Below, piece after piece: positions 1-5,913 of a stretch of 5,974 nt of DNA (position 1 is its first letter; the number at the start of each line of letters is the position of its first letter). Origin of the DNA: an uncultured Gammaproteobacteria bacterium (GTDB taxonomy: Bacteria; Pseudomonadota; Gammaproteobacteria; SZUA-140). The position numbers and the translations under genes were made by a program. The stretch is from the NCBI GenBank assembly GCA_945787585.1, contig CALZIG010000146.1:1-5974 (forward strand), given 5' to 3'. The notes beneath the pieces are model-generated. The model was not told the origin of the DNA, ran no database searches, and saw nothing but the letters and a program-made list of their open reading frames with translations.

Positions 1-494
1 AGACAGCGTGGCCTATCGGCGACTAGCGGCCCTCGCTTCGCTCTCCATGGCCGCCAGCGTAGGAACTATTAACGGTTTTTCCACCCCAAACCCCAAGTTC
101 TGTAAGGTGGACAGATCTTCCCTGCCCACGTTTAAATGGCTATCAATTAGGTATGGACTTGACGGGGGCATTCTATATCGGCTTACCGCAGCGCCGCTGT
201 CATTCCCAGCAAAAAGCCCGAAATACAGTAACGGGGCGAGTCCTGCTGTTTAGCTAACCAAGAATGAAATCTAACTGAATCGCTCAACGTGTTGTTGTGT
301 AATGGGCAGCCGTGTGCTATCAAGCGCTATTCGCGAAGCACCGGACCTACGACTGGTCAATAGACACAGCGGAAATCGATGTATAGACAAGCTCTATTCC
401 GATCTAATCTGAAACCGCCTTCAGCCAAAAACATCCATTCAACCGTTCGCTTAGAGTGAAATAGTTCAGATCTGGTTGTCGTTTCCATCCACTT
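1..494. other. Intergenic stretch with no recognised gene
   Basis: This region lies downstream of the DUF4097-like gene. No frame on either strand reads like a known protein. A GTG-started 81-codon frame on the plus strand (8-253) is open, but it has no convincing ribosome binding site and no recognisable motif. A GCGGCC (26-31) / GGCCGC (49-54) dyad sits in the GC-rich first 60 bases. Further in, a 5-bp inverted pair, GTGCT (314-318) and AGCAC (337-341), encloses the short palindromes AGCGCT and TTCGCGAA. None of these has a U-run, so I do not call a terminator for the leftward operon. The region may be decayed sequence or a spacer. Confidence 0.5.
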
Positions 495-1322
495 CTAAAG
501 TCCCGACACACTTATATCTCCCATTGCTCCCAACGAGATTATCCCTTGCCCACTTCCAAGTGTCCCGCTATGTGAAGTAGATGTTGTTACCTCGTCCTGA
601 AATACAAGATTAGAAGAGACATTGATACTTCCGAAGAAAGTAGTTGCAGAGAATTCTGCAGATGTGTTTTCTGGTATGGCGAGATGGATATCGCCAGTCG
701 CCGATTTCAGGTCAATTGTACCCTGTAATGGTAAAAACACTTCACCATCAATTGTGCCATTGGCTAAGTGTACCAAGGCGCTTCCATGAATATTCATCAA
801 TGTAACTTCCGCATTCGCGATGTTCACTGTGACATCATTGTCAATGGAATCTAGGGTCAGGATAGCATTGGCGCTATCAACCTGAATCTTAAAATATTTC
901 GGCTGGGTAATCGTATAATCAATTCCATAATTCCGCTGTGCTGTATCTTTAGGTTGGGTGGTCTCTACACTTACTTCGTTTACCAAACTTTCCCAATCTA
1001 CCTTAAGCTCTTGCAAATGCTCTTTGGCATCCTGGGCACTAATGCTTGATTGAACACGTTTGATACCTGTAACCATGACCGAATCAGCGCCTGATTTGCC
1101 AGTAATGGTAATTTCGCCATTGACTCCCTGCAATTTGAATTGGTCGTGATTGACTACCGTTACTTCAAAGGAAAAGGGCTCCTTCTCTTCAAATCTTGGG
1201 TCACTGTCGCCACCACCATCACCACCGCCTGTGCCAATGGTTGAGATAAACCCGATTATGATAACGGGCAACATCGCAACAAGACGCCAGTATGGTGCTT
1301 GCCTGTTATTGCTTCGTAACAT
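495..1322 (-). CDS. Exported DUF4097-like beta-solenoid protein (275 aa)
   Basis: The predicted product has a single N-terminal hydrophobic segment (about residues 13-30). A Gly/Asp linker (about 31-41, GTGGGDGGGDS) follows, and the remainder is beta-rich. From about residue 50 the protein alternates short hydrophobic strands with Asn/Gly turns. Examples are VNGEITITG near 67-75 and similar rungs at 148-178, 180-195, 200-215 and 228-237. This is the pattern of DUF4097/DUF2807-type putative adhesin folds, a right-handed beta-solenoid of unknown molecular role. An insert at about 92-140 is helical then charged. There is no cysteine at the end of the hydrophobic segment, so it is not a standard lipoprotein; it is either SPase I-cleaved or stays anchored. 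I chose the ATG at 1320-1322 because GGGAG lies 7 bases upstream and the signal-like segment follows. A longer frame reaching 1409 would overlap the VanZ-like gene heavily. The start overlaps the end of that gene by 17 bases, which implies translational coupling. The fold assignment is by eye; the function is unknown. Confidence 0.78.
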   Translation of the reverse strand: MLRSNNRQAPYWRLVAMLPVIIIGFISTIGTGGGDGGGDSDPRFEEKEPFSFEVTVVNHDQFKLQGVNGEITITGKSGADSVMVTGIKRVQSSISAQDAKEHLQELKVDWESLVNEVSVETTQPKDTAQRNYGIDYTITQPKYFKIQVDSANAILTLDSIDNDVTVNIANAEVTLMNIHGSALVHLANGTIDGEVFLPLQGTIDLKSATGDIHLAIPENTSAEFSATTFFGSINVSSNLVFQDEVTTSTSHSGTLGSGQGIISLGAMGDISVSGL

Positions 1323-1806
1323 TGTCACTCTCCCGTTTCCGGAAAAAACGAACCACCAGGTAGGCTGAGACACTACCAAGTGCAATCGACATGAGATCGA
1401 GAAGATCAAAGGTACCTGCCAGAAAGTAGCTGGAGGTGTTCTCCAGGAAGGTAATTCCCTGGAACCAGCTAGGAACGATGTCAGCGATTCGGGTGGCGAT
1501 GGCGTTATGCTGCGCCAGCTCGAACAAACTGTCTATGCCGAACCACAGAAGGCATATCGACGTAATTTGGAAACGCCAGGGTGCCAACAACGCGCTAGAG
1601 ATTAGGATAAACACTACGACATGAATAAATGTCGGAAGATAAGCGCCTATAGGCCCGAACACCTGACCGGCGCCTATAGTGAACTCCCACCAGTCAGGAA
1701 CGAAGTAGATCTGATCCGCGGGTCGATCGAGCAGGTACACAAGTAGGCCGACAGCCAATAACATTGCCGCCACTATCACTTGATGCATTTGCGTTTGCTT
1801 CCGCAT
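1306..1806 (-). CDS. VanZ-like small integral membrane protein
   Basis: This is a membrane protein of 166 residues from the ATG at 1806. Using the alternative Met at 1788 as residue 1, four hydrophobic helices fall at about 4-20, 53-69, 74-91 and 130-148. The motif FGIDSLFELAQH (83-94) precedes a loop with an Arg, and then comes GTFDLLDLMSIALG (125-138). Glu, Gln, Arg and Asp spaced this way, followed by a final helix beginning LxSIALG, are the hallmarks of VanZ-like proteins. VanZ itself confers low-level teicoplanin resistance, but most chromosomal relatives have no known role, so no resistance should be inferred. The start is uncertain. ATG 1806 gives a basic N-terminus before the first helix. 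ATG 1788 has GGAAG 9 bases upstream. A TTG at 1854 is also in frame. The 3' end overlaps the DUF4097-like gene by 17 bases, so the two form an operon. Confidence 0.72.
   Translation of the reverse strand: MRKQTQMHQVIVAAMLLAVGLLVYLLDRPADQIYFVPDWWEFTIGAGQVFGPIGAYLPTFIHVVVFILISSALLAPWRFQITSICLLWFGIDSLFELAQHNAIATRIADIVPSWFQGITFLENTSSYFLAGTFDLLDLMSIALGSVSAYLVVRFFRKRESDNVTKQ
1330..1334 (-). promoter_or_regulatory. Ribosome binding site fixing the start of the DUF4097-like gene
   Basis: On the minus strand, GGGAG is followed by 7 bases and then ATG (1322-1320). The site lies inside the last codons of the VanZ-like gene. It supports the internal ATG over the upstream in-frame start at 1409, which has no such advantage. 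Confidence 0.55.
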
Positions 1807-1867
1807 CGAATGAGGTCCAATAACAACGAATAAGTATTTTTTCTGAATATTCAATAAGCATAGTCGA

Positions 1868-2173
1868 TCAGGGGACGTTTAACATCCAAACACGATCTCT
1901 TTCTAGATCAGGGCTTCCAGGGTCTTGCGTTTTGTCTTTACTGTCCCAAATAACCGCTCACACGACAGACCTGCCGTTCTCTGTAGTTAGGCTGAAAGCC
2001 CGCAACAGGTCGTTCTGAGACATTTCAGTATTAGCACACATAAGCATACACAGGAATGCGTCGCAGAACCTCTCGCTGATAATACAGTTATGCTCACTCC
2101 CGTCGCATTGCCGATAATTTCCCACTAAGCTTAATGCAATGTGCATCAACACATTTAGGATAATCCAATGCAC
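1868..2173 (-). pseudogene. Possible decayed small ORF, Cys-rich, one internal stop
   Basis: A GTG-started frame runs 71 codons to a TGA at 1958-1960. It then stays open in the same frame for 29 more codons to a TGA at 1868-1870, so about 100 codons are interrupted only once. The first part carries five cysteines within roughly 30 residues (QCDG, NCII, FCDA, LCML, MCAN). The part after the stop is charged and Pro/Asp-rich. I recognise no family, and no ribosome binding site stands out. It may be a broken gene or simply a chance open frame. I list it because nothing else explains this stretch and the frame continues past the stop. Confidence 0.18.
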
Positions 2174-2201
2174 CTATATTGACTATTCACTGACGATCAT
2201 C

Positions 2202-2480
2202 ATGAAGACTGGTTTGTTGTCGCAGAGAGTACAAAAAAAAGCCTGTCGATTTTTTGAAAACGAGGAAGGCTTTTTAGGCGGCGATGCCAGTGCGCTTCTC
2301 ATCAAGGCGATTCCTGAAACGTTAACCCTAGAGCCGGGCTGGTCTGGTGAGCAGACATTGCAACAACTCGGTGGCAAAGTCCGTCTCTGCGGGCTCAGAA
2401 ACGGTGGTTGTCGCTCCGTCGAATTCGATGGAGTGGTGTATATTGAAGGCGGGTTAGAAGAACGGATTCTAGAACTCTAG
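2202..2480 (+). CDS. Unrecognised small plus-strand ORF (92 aa), doubtful
   Basis: This frame starts at the ATG at 2202. An upstream in-frame start at 2139 gives 113 codons but adds an implausible N-terminus. The first 25 or so residues are basic and are encoded across an A-rich and T-rich terminator-like hairpin, so they may not be real coding sequence. From about residue 29 the product looks more protein-like, with a short helix-like stretch (ASALLIKAIPETL). A Gly-rich beta-type segment with two Cys (LCGLRNGGC) follows, and the end is acidic. No clear Shine-Dalgarno sequence precedes the ATG. No homologous family comes to mind. It may be a short remnant of a larger gene, like the degraded segment downstream on the same strand. 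Confidence 0.25.
   Translation: MKTGLLSQRVQKKACRFFENEEGFLGGDASALLIKAIPETLTLEPGWSGEQTLQQLGGKVRLCGLRNGGCRSVEFDGVVYIEGGLEERILEL
2236..2275. terminator. Bidirectional Rho-independent-like hairpin
   Basis: AAAAAGCCT (2236-2244) and AGGCTTTTT (2267-2275) form a perfect 9-bp inverted repeat around a 22-base loop. TCG and CGA within the loop could extend the pairing. On the minus strand the stem ends in eight T's, and on the plus strand in five. The geometry fits a bidirectional terminator. The GC part of the stem is only four pairs, so its strength is uncertain. It could stop leftward readthrough from the YiiX-like gene, whose stop is about 600 bases away. It overlaps the doubtful 2202-2480 frame, which weakens that frame. 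Confidence 0.45.
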
Positions 2481-2562
2481 GAACTGAGACTAGCTCGAAC
2501 GTTCTCAATACGTGTCAGGTCTGAGTTACCCTGAAGGAGCCGTTCGCATGGGTGGCTCGTAG

Positions 2563-2860
2563 AGGGGCGCCCGACCAGAATTACCTGATCAACCGGAAAT
2601 TTCGATTGATTCACCCCATACCGAAAGAGACACACAGACGAAAGTTTTACTCAGGTATCATATCGGTTGCCTATCTATGAAGAAACCGACACGGTAGCAG
2701 TGATCGCTATGGATTTTCAGGTGGGGTTTATCGATCGCTTACTATAAATGAAGATCGTATTGGCTCTACTGTCCAGTTTTCTACCAGCGACAGCACTAGT
2801 CTTTGGGAAGGCTATACATCAATATTGAAAGAAGCGGTCATTAAAAAATTTGCTGGTTAA
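2563..2860 (+). pseudogene. Frameshifted C-terminal remnant of an unidentified gene
   Basis: Three plus-strand frames read like successive pieces of one protein. The first (about 2563-2630) gives a Pro/Asp/Glu-rich segment including PELPDQPEISIDSP. The second (about 2637-2720) gives DESFTQVSYRLPIYEET and then DTVAVIAMDFQ, an amphipathic strand pattern. The third (about 2699-2860) gives GGVYRSLTINEDRIGS, then STSLWEGYTSILKEAVIKKFAG and a TAA. The last frame has no start codon before its helical tail and is closed upstream by a TGA at 2678-2680. Two indels, near 2630 and 2710, would join the pieces. I do not recognise the family. The tail ends 16 bases before the convergent stop of the YiiX-like gene. 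The reading by eye is suggestive, not proven; short open frames occur by chance. Confidence 0.35.
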
Positions 2861-2872
2861 GACTTATTTTTT
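2843..2872. terminator. Weak AT-only hairpin between convergent ends
   Basis: AAAAAAT (2843-2849) pairs with ATTTTTT (2866-2872) across a 16-base loop, leaving a T-run on either strand. It lies between the plus-strand remnant's stop (2858-2860) and the minus-strand YiiX-like stop (2876-2878). The stem has no GC pairs, so it could only be a weak terminator. Confidence 0.2.
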
Positions 2873-2875
2873 TCT

Positions 2876-4477
2876 TTACAGCCCAAGTCTATGATATTCC
2901 TGTTGTAGTAGGTGTTTGAAATTAGTCTCTATATTTTGTGTAATCTGTTTTCCATCATGATAGAGCAGGACTGGGTAAAATAGATTATGCGATGCTGCCT
3001 TGGAAGCGATGTGATCAGGGCTGATAGTGTAACGCCCCATGGTTTTGTCTGTGGGCCAGTTAAACTGAGAGCCTCTATAGACCACGTAGGCCAGCTCTGA
3101 ACAAACAATTTCTTTATCAGTCTCCACATCAAAATTAAAGTCATATTCTTTACCAAGCTGTTCAAAGGCGCGCATAAGATATTCACGTTTTTGTTCACGA
3201 TCGATATCGTGATGACGAAGAACTGCCAAGTCATCGATATTTAGGAAGGCGTCTAGTGTATTGATCTCTACCCCTGAACGGAGCGCTTCAATAACGTGGT
3301 GGCCTGAACGAATCATCTGCTGGAAGTCCTGTCCTCTATAGTCATAATGGGCTACTGCATTTCGATAGAGTGCAGGCAGTTCGTGCCAGACACCCAGGTC
3401 TTTAAGTTCATCTTCTGTGCCTACCCATAGTGCAACATGCCCCCAATGACCTGGAATTAGTTTATCCGTTAGCCTGAAGGGAGTCTTTTCCAACAATATA
3501 TCTAATGGCTCAAGGGTTGAGCTTATTTGCAACTGTTCATTCTGGGGAAGAACATCCAGTTTTCCGCGGCGACTGGCAATGAGTCCTACAGCGCTGCCAA
3601 ACACATTGCTAACCTCATTTTCGACATCTCTACTTAGATCCAGAATGATGTCATGAATCTTGTTTGCAAAGATGCGGATTTTCGTTTTATGAATATCGAA
3701 TGATGAGATTTCATCAATCTTGCTGTAGGAAAAACTGTTTAGCATCAGATGATTTAGGTAGAGATTATCCTTATCTTTAGATAATACCGCATGTGGGTGC
3801 TTTAACTCCCAGGCTAACTCTTCATCGATCAGGCGTATCGCTTTAGCTGTGCGCATATAATTGTCTAGATCGATAAAACTGTTGCTTACAACATCAAGAT
3901 AACCATCTACTTCTACGTTATCCGAGTTTATAAGCCGTCGGATCTTACCTATCTTCTGGAACTGATCGATAGCAACCAGATAATTATCGTACAGGATTAA
4001 GGCAGAAGTAAGAGAGAGTTTAGCTTTTTTTATGTGGAGCTGACCAATAGACTCTTCGGGATTGACCTCAATTACTTTTCGACTACTGTCGAATGGGTCC
4101 CACCAATTTCCCTGTTCGATTATGCGACTCTTGCCATCTGTAAGTTTTACTACAGTATCAGTTTCAGTAATCCATTTATATTTTTCAGTAATAGCCAACA
4201 AACGTTCGCGGACTCTACGGTAGTCGTTAGTCCCTTTGCGGTGGATCATCGCGAGTTGATCACTATTGTAAACTTTACTGTTTTTCAGTTCCTCGATAAA
4301 ACTGATTGCCTTAATACGCCAGACTAGTGCCTCTTCGATGAGTGATTGATAGGCATGAATCACTTCTTCAAATGCTTTGCTGCTTTCCTGCATGCGTCCA
4401 CTATTCGTTTCACCGTAGCAGACGCCTCCCATAAACAGGCTGATAACGATAAGGCATCTAATTCGAATGGTTATCAT
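2876..4477 (-). CDS. Exported YiiX/YaeF-like permuted papain-fold hydrolase (533 aa)
   Basis: An N-terminal signal peptide (about 1-22, hydrophobic core LIVISLFMGGVC, likely cut after CYG) directs export. The Cys at 20 is preceded by Val, so it is not a good lipobox. Residues about 30-330 are mostly predicted helices, charged and without a family I can name. The C-terminal 200 residues carry the circularly permuted NlpC/P60 (papain-like) signature. It comprises GHWGHVALWVG (343-353, His347 as likely general base), VIEA with Glu397, YDFNFD (445-450) and VCSELAYVVY (458-467, Cys459 as likely nucleophile). These match the YiiX/YaeF/YebB, DUF830/C92 group. Members are amidases or peptidases, some suspected to act on lipids or cell-wall peptides; the substrate here is unknown. 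The catalytic residues seem intact. The start ATG has only a weak AGAAG upstream. Base composition looks more AT-rich than in plsC/cdsA, perhaps reflecting a different history. It stands 115 bases downstream of plsC and may be transcribed separately. Confidence 0.82.
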   Translation of the reverse strand: MITIRIRCLIVISLFMGGVCYGETNSGRMQESSKAFEEVIHAYQSLIEEALVWRIKAISFIEELKNSKVYNSDQLAMIHRKGTNDYRRVRERLLAITEKYKWITETDTVVKLTDGKSRIIEQGNWWDPFDSSRKVIEVNPEESIGQLHIKKAKLSLTSALILYDNYLVAIDQFQKIGKIRRLINSDNVEVDGYLDVVSNSFIDLDNYMRTAKAIRLIDEELAWELKHPHAVLSKDKDNLYLNHLMLNSFSYSKIDEISSFDIHKTKIRIFANKIHDIILDLSRDVENEVSNVFGSAVGLIASRRGKLDVLPQNEQLQISSTLEPLDILLEKTPFRLTDKLIPGHWGHVALWVGTEDELKDLGVWHELPALYRNAVAHYDYRGQDFQQMIRSGHHVIEALRSGVEINTLDAFLNIDDLAVLRHHDIDREQKREYLMRAFEQLGKEYDFNFDVETDKEIVCSELAYVVYRGSQFNWPTDKTMGRYTISPDHIASKAASHNLFYPVLLYHDGKQITQNIETNFKHLLQQEYHRLGL

Positions 4478-4508
4478 AGGTTGCTTCTCATTTTTATTCT
4501 GCCAATCT

Positions 4509-4542
4509 GAAACCTACGTTTCGATATCGAATTTCAGGTTTC
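4509..4542. promoter_or_regulatory. Dyad-symmetric element between plsC and the YiiX-like gene
   Basis: GAAACCT (4509-4515) and AGGTTTC (4536-4542) form a perfect 7-bp outer inverted repeat. Inside it lies the 12-bp perfect palindrome TTCGATATCGAA (4520-4531), separated by 4-base unpaired segments on each side. There is no following T-run on either strand, so it is not a standard intrinsic terminator. Its position, 32 to 65 bases upstream of the YiiX-like start codon, suits an operator for a dimeric regulator or an mRNA 5' hairpin. No regulator can be named. Confidence 0.4.
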
Positions 4543-4592
4543 CCTGCTCGATCTACCTTCCTTTTTCCTGATGCACTATTTTTGGTTTCATA

Positions 4593-5240
4593 CTATTGAT
4601 CTGATTCGTGATAGGTCAAACAGGATTTGAGTAACTGCCCATAGGAATCGCCAAGCAACTCCACCAGCTCACCGCTGGTACTCACCGGTGGTAGGGCATC
4701 ACCAATCGCGACATCGCAGGTAAACGGTACCAGCAGTGCTTCACCACGCGGCAAGGCACGCCCGAGCCCATAGGTCACTACCGGTATAACGGCAGTATTT
4801 GGTCGTTCCTTCAATAAATAGTAGATCCCTTTTTTCAACTTACTGATTTGCTCGGGCTCCCCTCGCGTACCTTCTGGAAACAGAATCAGGATGTCGCCGT
4901 TATCCAGTGCCTTATAGCAATCGTCAAACAGTAGCTCTTTGCGGTTTGAACCGGATCGGCTTATAGGAATAATGCCAATCACATTCAGCGAGAACCACGC
5001 CATGAGTGGATTAGCAAGAAAATAATCGGCCGCCGCCACGGGACGTAACTTGTGCACCTTCGATAGCGGATAGAGGCTGAATAACGCCATCGTATCGAGA
5101 TGACTGTTATGGTTGGCAGCAATCACCGCTGGCCCCTCAAGGGGCAGCTTTTCCCGTCCCTTAACATTCAGACCGAGAATGATCAGCACCAGCGGTCTGA
5201 CTATCAGCAGGACGAATATGATCTTCAGTAGCCTATTCAT
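4593..5240 (-). CDS. PlsC-family 1-acyl-sn-glycerol-3-phosphate acyltransferase (215 aa)
   Basis: The family transfers an acyl chain to position 2 of lysophosphatidate to give phosphatidate at the inner membrane. The sequence has an N-terminal hydrophobic helix (about 5-23). Block I is NHNSHLD (43-49), with catalytic His44 and Asp49 in HX4D spacing. Block II is IPISRSG (91-97), with Arg95. Block III is FPEGTRG (121-127), with Glu123 and Gly124 binding the phosphate. Block IV is VIPVV (151-155). All four are intact, and the length fits a compact PlsC. The ATG at 5240 lies 3 bases after the stop of the cdsA-like gene. AAGG is too close to serve well as a ribosome site, so translation is probably coupled. 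With CdsA next door it would supply phosphatidate for CDP-diacylglycerol synthesis. It resembles the acyltransferase partners of YnbB-like proteins more than housekeeping PlsC, but a related acyl acceptor cannot be excluded. Confidence 0.9.
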   Translation of the reverse strand: MNRLLKIIFVLLIVRPLVLIILGLNVKGREKLPLEGPAVIAANHNSHLDTMALFSLYPLSKVHKLRPVAAADYFLANPLMAWFSLNVIGIIPISRSGSNRKELLFDDCYKALDNGDILILFPEGTRGEPEQISKLKKGIYYLLKERPNTAVIPVVTYGLGRALPRGEALLVPFTCDVAIGDALPPVSTSGELVELLGDSYGQLLKSCLTYHESDQ

Positions 5241-5243
5241 GCC

Positions 5244-5906
5244 TTAATAATGCAGATAATAGATATAGTGAAAAAATAGCGGCCCGGTGTAGATTAGGCT
5301 GTCCATACGGTCGAGAATACCGCCGTGACCGGGTATCAGGCTGCCACTGTCCTTGATATTCAGATCACGCTTGACCGCGGAAATAACCACATCGCCGAAG
5401 AAACCACTGATACTGATAAGCAACCCGCCAATCAAACCTTCAATACGATTCATCGGGGTCAAATAGGGCGCCACCAGCGCGGCAACCAGCGTAATGGTCA
5501 ACATACCACCGAGAAAACCCTGCCAAGTTTTGTTGGGACTAACCTTCGGAATAATCTTGTGCTTACCCAACATTTTGCCCCACACATACTGACTGACATC
5601 ATTGAACTGGGTCATGAACAACAGGAACAGCACCAGACCGATGCCACCAGCCAGGGTGTTCTTGTCCGGCAAAACCAATAAATACGCCACATGGCTGACG
5701 GAAAAGACTGTCAGCATCGCAGCCCAGTGTAAGGTGCCAGCCGACTTGATGAATCCATCGGTCTCGCCCTTGAGCACCATACGCATGGGGATAAGCAGAA
5801 ACAGATAGACAGGAATAAAGATGATAAACATGCCGTACCAGCCAGCCGCTACCCAGTCATAACGCTCCCGCAGAGCGGGAGGCTTGACGGCTGTTAGCAG
5901 CCCCAA
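5244..5906 (-). CDS. CdsA/YnbB-like phosphatidate cytidylyltransferase, N-terminally truncated
   Basis: The enzyme family uses CTP and phosphatidate to make CDP-diacylglycerol in the inner membrane. The 220-residue frame shows about six hydrophobic helices (22-41, 61-80, 85-99, 133-150, 157-174, 203-218). The motif PKVSPNKT (120-127) precedes the full CdsA signature at 176-202. In that signature SAVKR is followed by KD, PGHGG and DRMD. The resemblance to E. coli YnbB is close from about residue 15 onward (recalled from memory). YnbB is about 300 residues, so roughly 75 N-terminal residues are missing. The start drawn is a TTG (5904-5906), and an in-frame TGA at 5919-5921 closes the frame. The preceding 68 bases in other frames do not resemble the missing part. 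Met25 (codon from 5834) is another possible start. The catalytic C-terminal half is intact, but whether the protein functions is open. It may be a pseudogene. It is followed by plsC after 3 bases. Confidence 0.8.
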   Translation of the reverse strand: MGLLTAVKPPALRERYDWVAAGWYGMFIIFIPVYLFLLIPMRMVLKGETDGFIKSAGTLHWAAMLTVFSVSHVAYLLVLPDKNTLAGGIGLVLFLLFMTQFNDVSQYVWGKMLGKHKIIPKVSPNKTWQGFLGGMLTITLVAALVAPYLTPMNRIEGLIGGLLISISGFFGDVVISAVKRDLNIKDSGSLIPGHGGILDRMDSLIYTGPLFFHYIYYLHY

Positions 5907-5913
5907 GGGCTGC
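5865..5913. repeat. Two tandem perfect hairpins at the cdsA-like 5' end
   Basis: CTCCCGC-AGA-GCGGGAG (5865-5881) and GCAGCCC-CAA-GGGCTGC (5897-5913) are perfect 7-bp stems with 3-base loops, 15 bases apart. A third, alternative 5-bp pairing (GGCTG with CAGCC) overlaps the second. They fall exactly where the CdsA-like homology begins (codons for about residues 9-14). This layout resembles REP-type or miniature palindromic elements, but no family is assigned. Confidence 0.45.

Larger units (their letters stand above)
1807..2875. other. About 1 kb between the VanZ-like and YiiX-like genes, mostly decayed or non-coding
   Basis: No intact, recognisable gene is present. The stretch contains a minus-strand cysteine-rich frame with one internal stop (1868-2173) and an unrecognised plus-strand frame (2202-2480). 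It also contains a terminator-like hairpin (2236-2275) and a plus-strand segment that reads as a frameshifted protein tail (2563-2860). A small dyad, GATCT (1894-1898) / AGATC (1905-1909), lies upstream of the VanZ-like gene. The promoter of the leftward VanZ/DUF4097 operon should lie near 1810-1900, but I could not pick a convincing -35/-10 pair. The combination of broken frames suggests an old insertion or gene-loss site. Confidence 0.5.

Noticed and set aside
8..253. GTG-started 81-codon plus-strand frame
   Set aside because: There is no ribosome site, no motif and an irregular composition. A frame this short is expected by chance.
1645..1681. GCGCCTATAG occurs twice about 25 bases apart
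   Set aside because: It lies inside the VanZ-like coding region and encodes two similar Ile-Gly-Ala turns, so coincidence is enough.
1877..1991. Integron attC-like boxes: GTTTAAC at 1877-1883 and GTTAGGC at 1985-1991
   Set aside because: The core boxes fit the loose consensus and spacing, but the inner sequences (L'' versus L') do not pair, there is no integrase, and no second site is seen.
2531..2575. GAGCC/GGCTC stem followed by GGGCGCCC, reminiscent of a group II intron domain V region
   Set aside because: The stem is only 5 bp. The conserved AGC/GAAA features and length of domain V are missing, and no reverse transcriptase is nearby.
2749..2829. Small plus-strand ORF beginning with a hydrophobic, signal-like stretch (MKIVLALLSSF)
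   Set aside because: It is only 26 codons, lies in another frame of the better protein-like remnant, and has no ribosome site.
2929..3234. 101-codon minus-strand frame inside the YiiX-like gene
   Set aside because: It is a shadow in another frame of the catalytic domain, whose own frame carries the conserved motifs.
5325..5681. 118-codon plus-strand frame opposite the cdsA-like gene
   Set aside because: It is antisense to strongly conserved CdsA coding sequence, with low-complexity Gln/Thr/Asn-rich content typical of a shadow.
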